Source of the DNA: a bacterium
Lineage (GTDB): Bacteria > BMS3Abin14
Reading direction: 5' to 3'
Assembly: GCA_029210545.1 (NCBI GenBank)
Contig: JARGFV010000071.1
Location: 1-13,483, forward strand
Length of the DNA: 13,483 bases
Each line of letters starts with the position of its first letter. The first letter of the stretch is position 1. The position numbers and the translations under genes are program-made. Shown piece by piece: positions 13,259 through 13,483 of the stretch. Below the pieces are notes generated by a model. That model ran no database searches and was not told the DNA's origin. It was given only the letters and a program-made list of their open reading frames with translations.

Positions 13259-13483
13259 GTGAAATACTCAAGTCAGATCAAATCCATCAGCTACCTTAAA
13301 GCCAATGCCGCCGAGATAGTGCGCAACCTCGGGGAGAAGCGTGAGCCGCTCATCATCACGCAGAACGGGGAGGCCAAGGTGGTCATTCAGGATGTTCAGA
13401 GCTACGACCAGAACCAGGAAACCCTGGCGTTGCTCAAGATCCTGGCCCTCGGCAACCGCCAGGTCGAGGAGGGCCGAGTTCAC
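13259..13483 (+). CDS. Phd/YefM-family antitoxin, partial (cut by window edge)
   Basis: Seventy-five codons are present before the window ends, without a stop. The protein begins MKYSSQIKSISYLKANAAEIVRNLGEK, followed by EPLIITQNGEAKVVIQDVQSY, the standard Phd/YefM fold: an N-terminal dimer and DNA-binding part with the IT-NG-A-VV-I strand pattern. A helical toxin-binding tail follows (ETLALLKILALGNRQVEEGRV). Such antitoxins are usually 80-95 residues, so few residues are missing. The start is GTG 13259 with GGGAGGAA (13246-13253) upstream; no in-frame ATG fits. A RelE/ParE-type toxin gene would be expected directly downstream, outside the window, and its presence is inferred only. The gene stands after a repeat-rich gap, typical for a mobile module. 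Confidence 0.85.
   Translation, partial: MKYSSQIKSISYLKANAAEIVRNLGEKREPLIITQNGEAKVVIQDVQSYDQNQETLALLKILALGNRQVEEGRVH

Overview
The window reads as chromosomal DNA of an anaerobic or microaerophilic, respiring bacterium, most like the former Deltaproteobacteria (Desulfobacterota, Geobacter-like lineages) or a neighbouring phylum. The reasons are a four-subunit ferredoxin-dependent 2-oxoglutarate oxidoreductase instead of 2-oxoglutarate dehydrogenase, a single-subunit cytochrome b558-type succinate dehydrogenase/fumarate reductase, a rubrerythrin, G+C-rich coding sequence, and many short tandem repeats between genes. The assignment is an inference; no rRNA or other phylogenetic marker is present.

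Bases 1-241 hold stacked hairpins and an inverted array of 7-nt repeats, without a gene. Bases 242-5069 are a tightly packed operon, sucC-sucD-korD-korA-korB-korC, with three stop/start overlaps of the TAATG or TGATG kind. It encodes succinyl-CoA synthetase and 2-oxoglutarate:ferredoxin oxidoreductase. A hairpin terminator follows. A 464-base gap then carries a near-consensus sigma70 promoter and a leader of about 170 nt for sdhC-sdhA-sdhB (5534-8880). The two operons together cover 2-oxoglutarate <-> succinyl-CoA <-> succinate <-> fumarate, and every step could run in either direction.

Bases 8881-11421 form a small stress-type region: an exported ankyrin-repeat protein, then rubrerythrin, convergent with a minus-strand J-domain protein that ends in a duplicated ~54-residue module. 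The convergent pair shares a bidirectional terminator with 20-bp perfect outer arms that contain both stop codons. Bases 11422-11826 have no credible gene but hold a hairpin element and another inverted heptad array. Bases 11865-12596 encode a SMUG1-type (family 3) uracil-DNA glycosylase, a mainly animal family that is sporadic in bacteria. Bases 12597-13258 are gene-free and dense in short repeats (8-nt and 9-nt tandem units, a ~55-nt direct repeat, a paired GAGCYTGTCGA motif). They end in a promoter with an inverted repeat in front of a Phd/YefM-type antitoxin that is cut by the window edge.

The least explained signal is a set of unrelated short tandem repeats (period 7 at four loci, 8 and 9 at others) placed in nearly every non-operonic gap. 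Two of the heptad arrays are arranged as inverted repeats, and one has become the C-terminus of a protein. I found no CRISPR array, insertion sequence, rRNA or tRNA.
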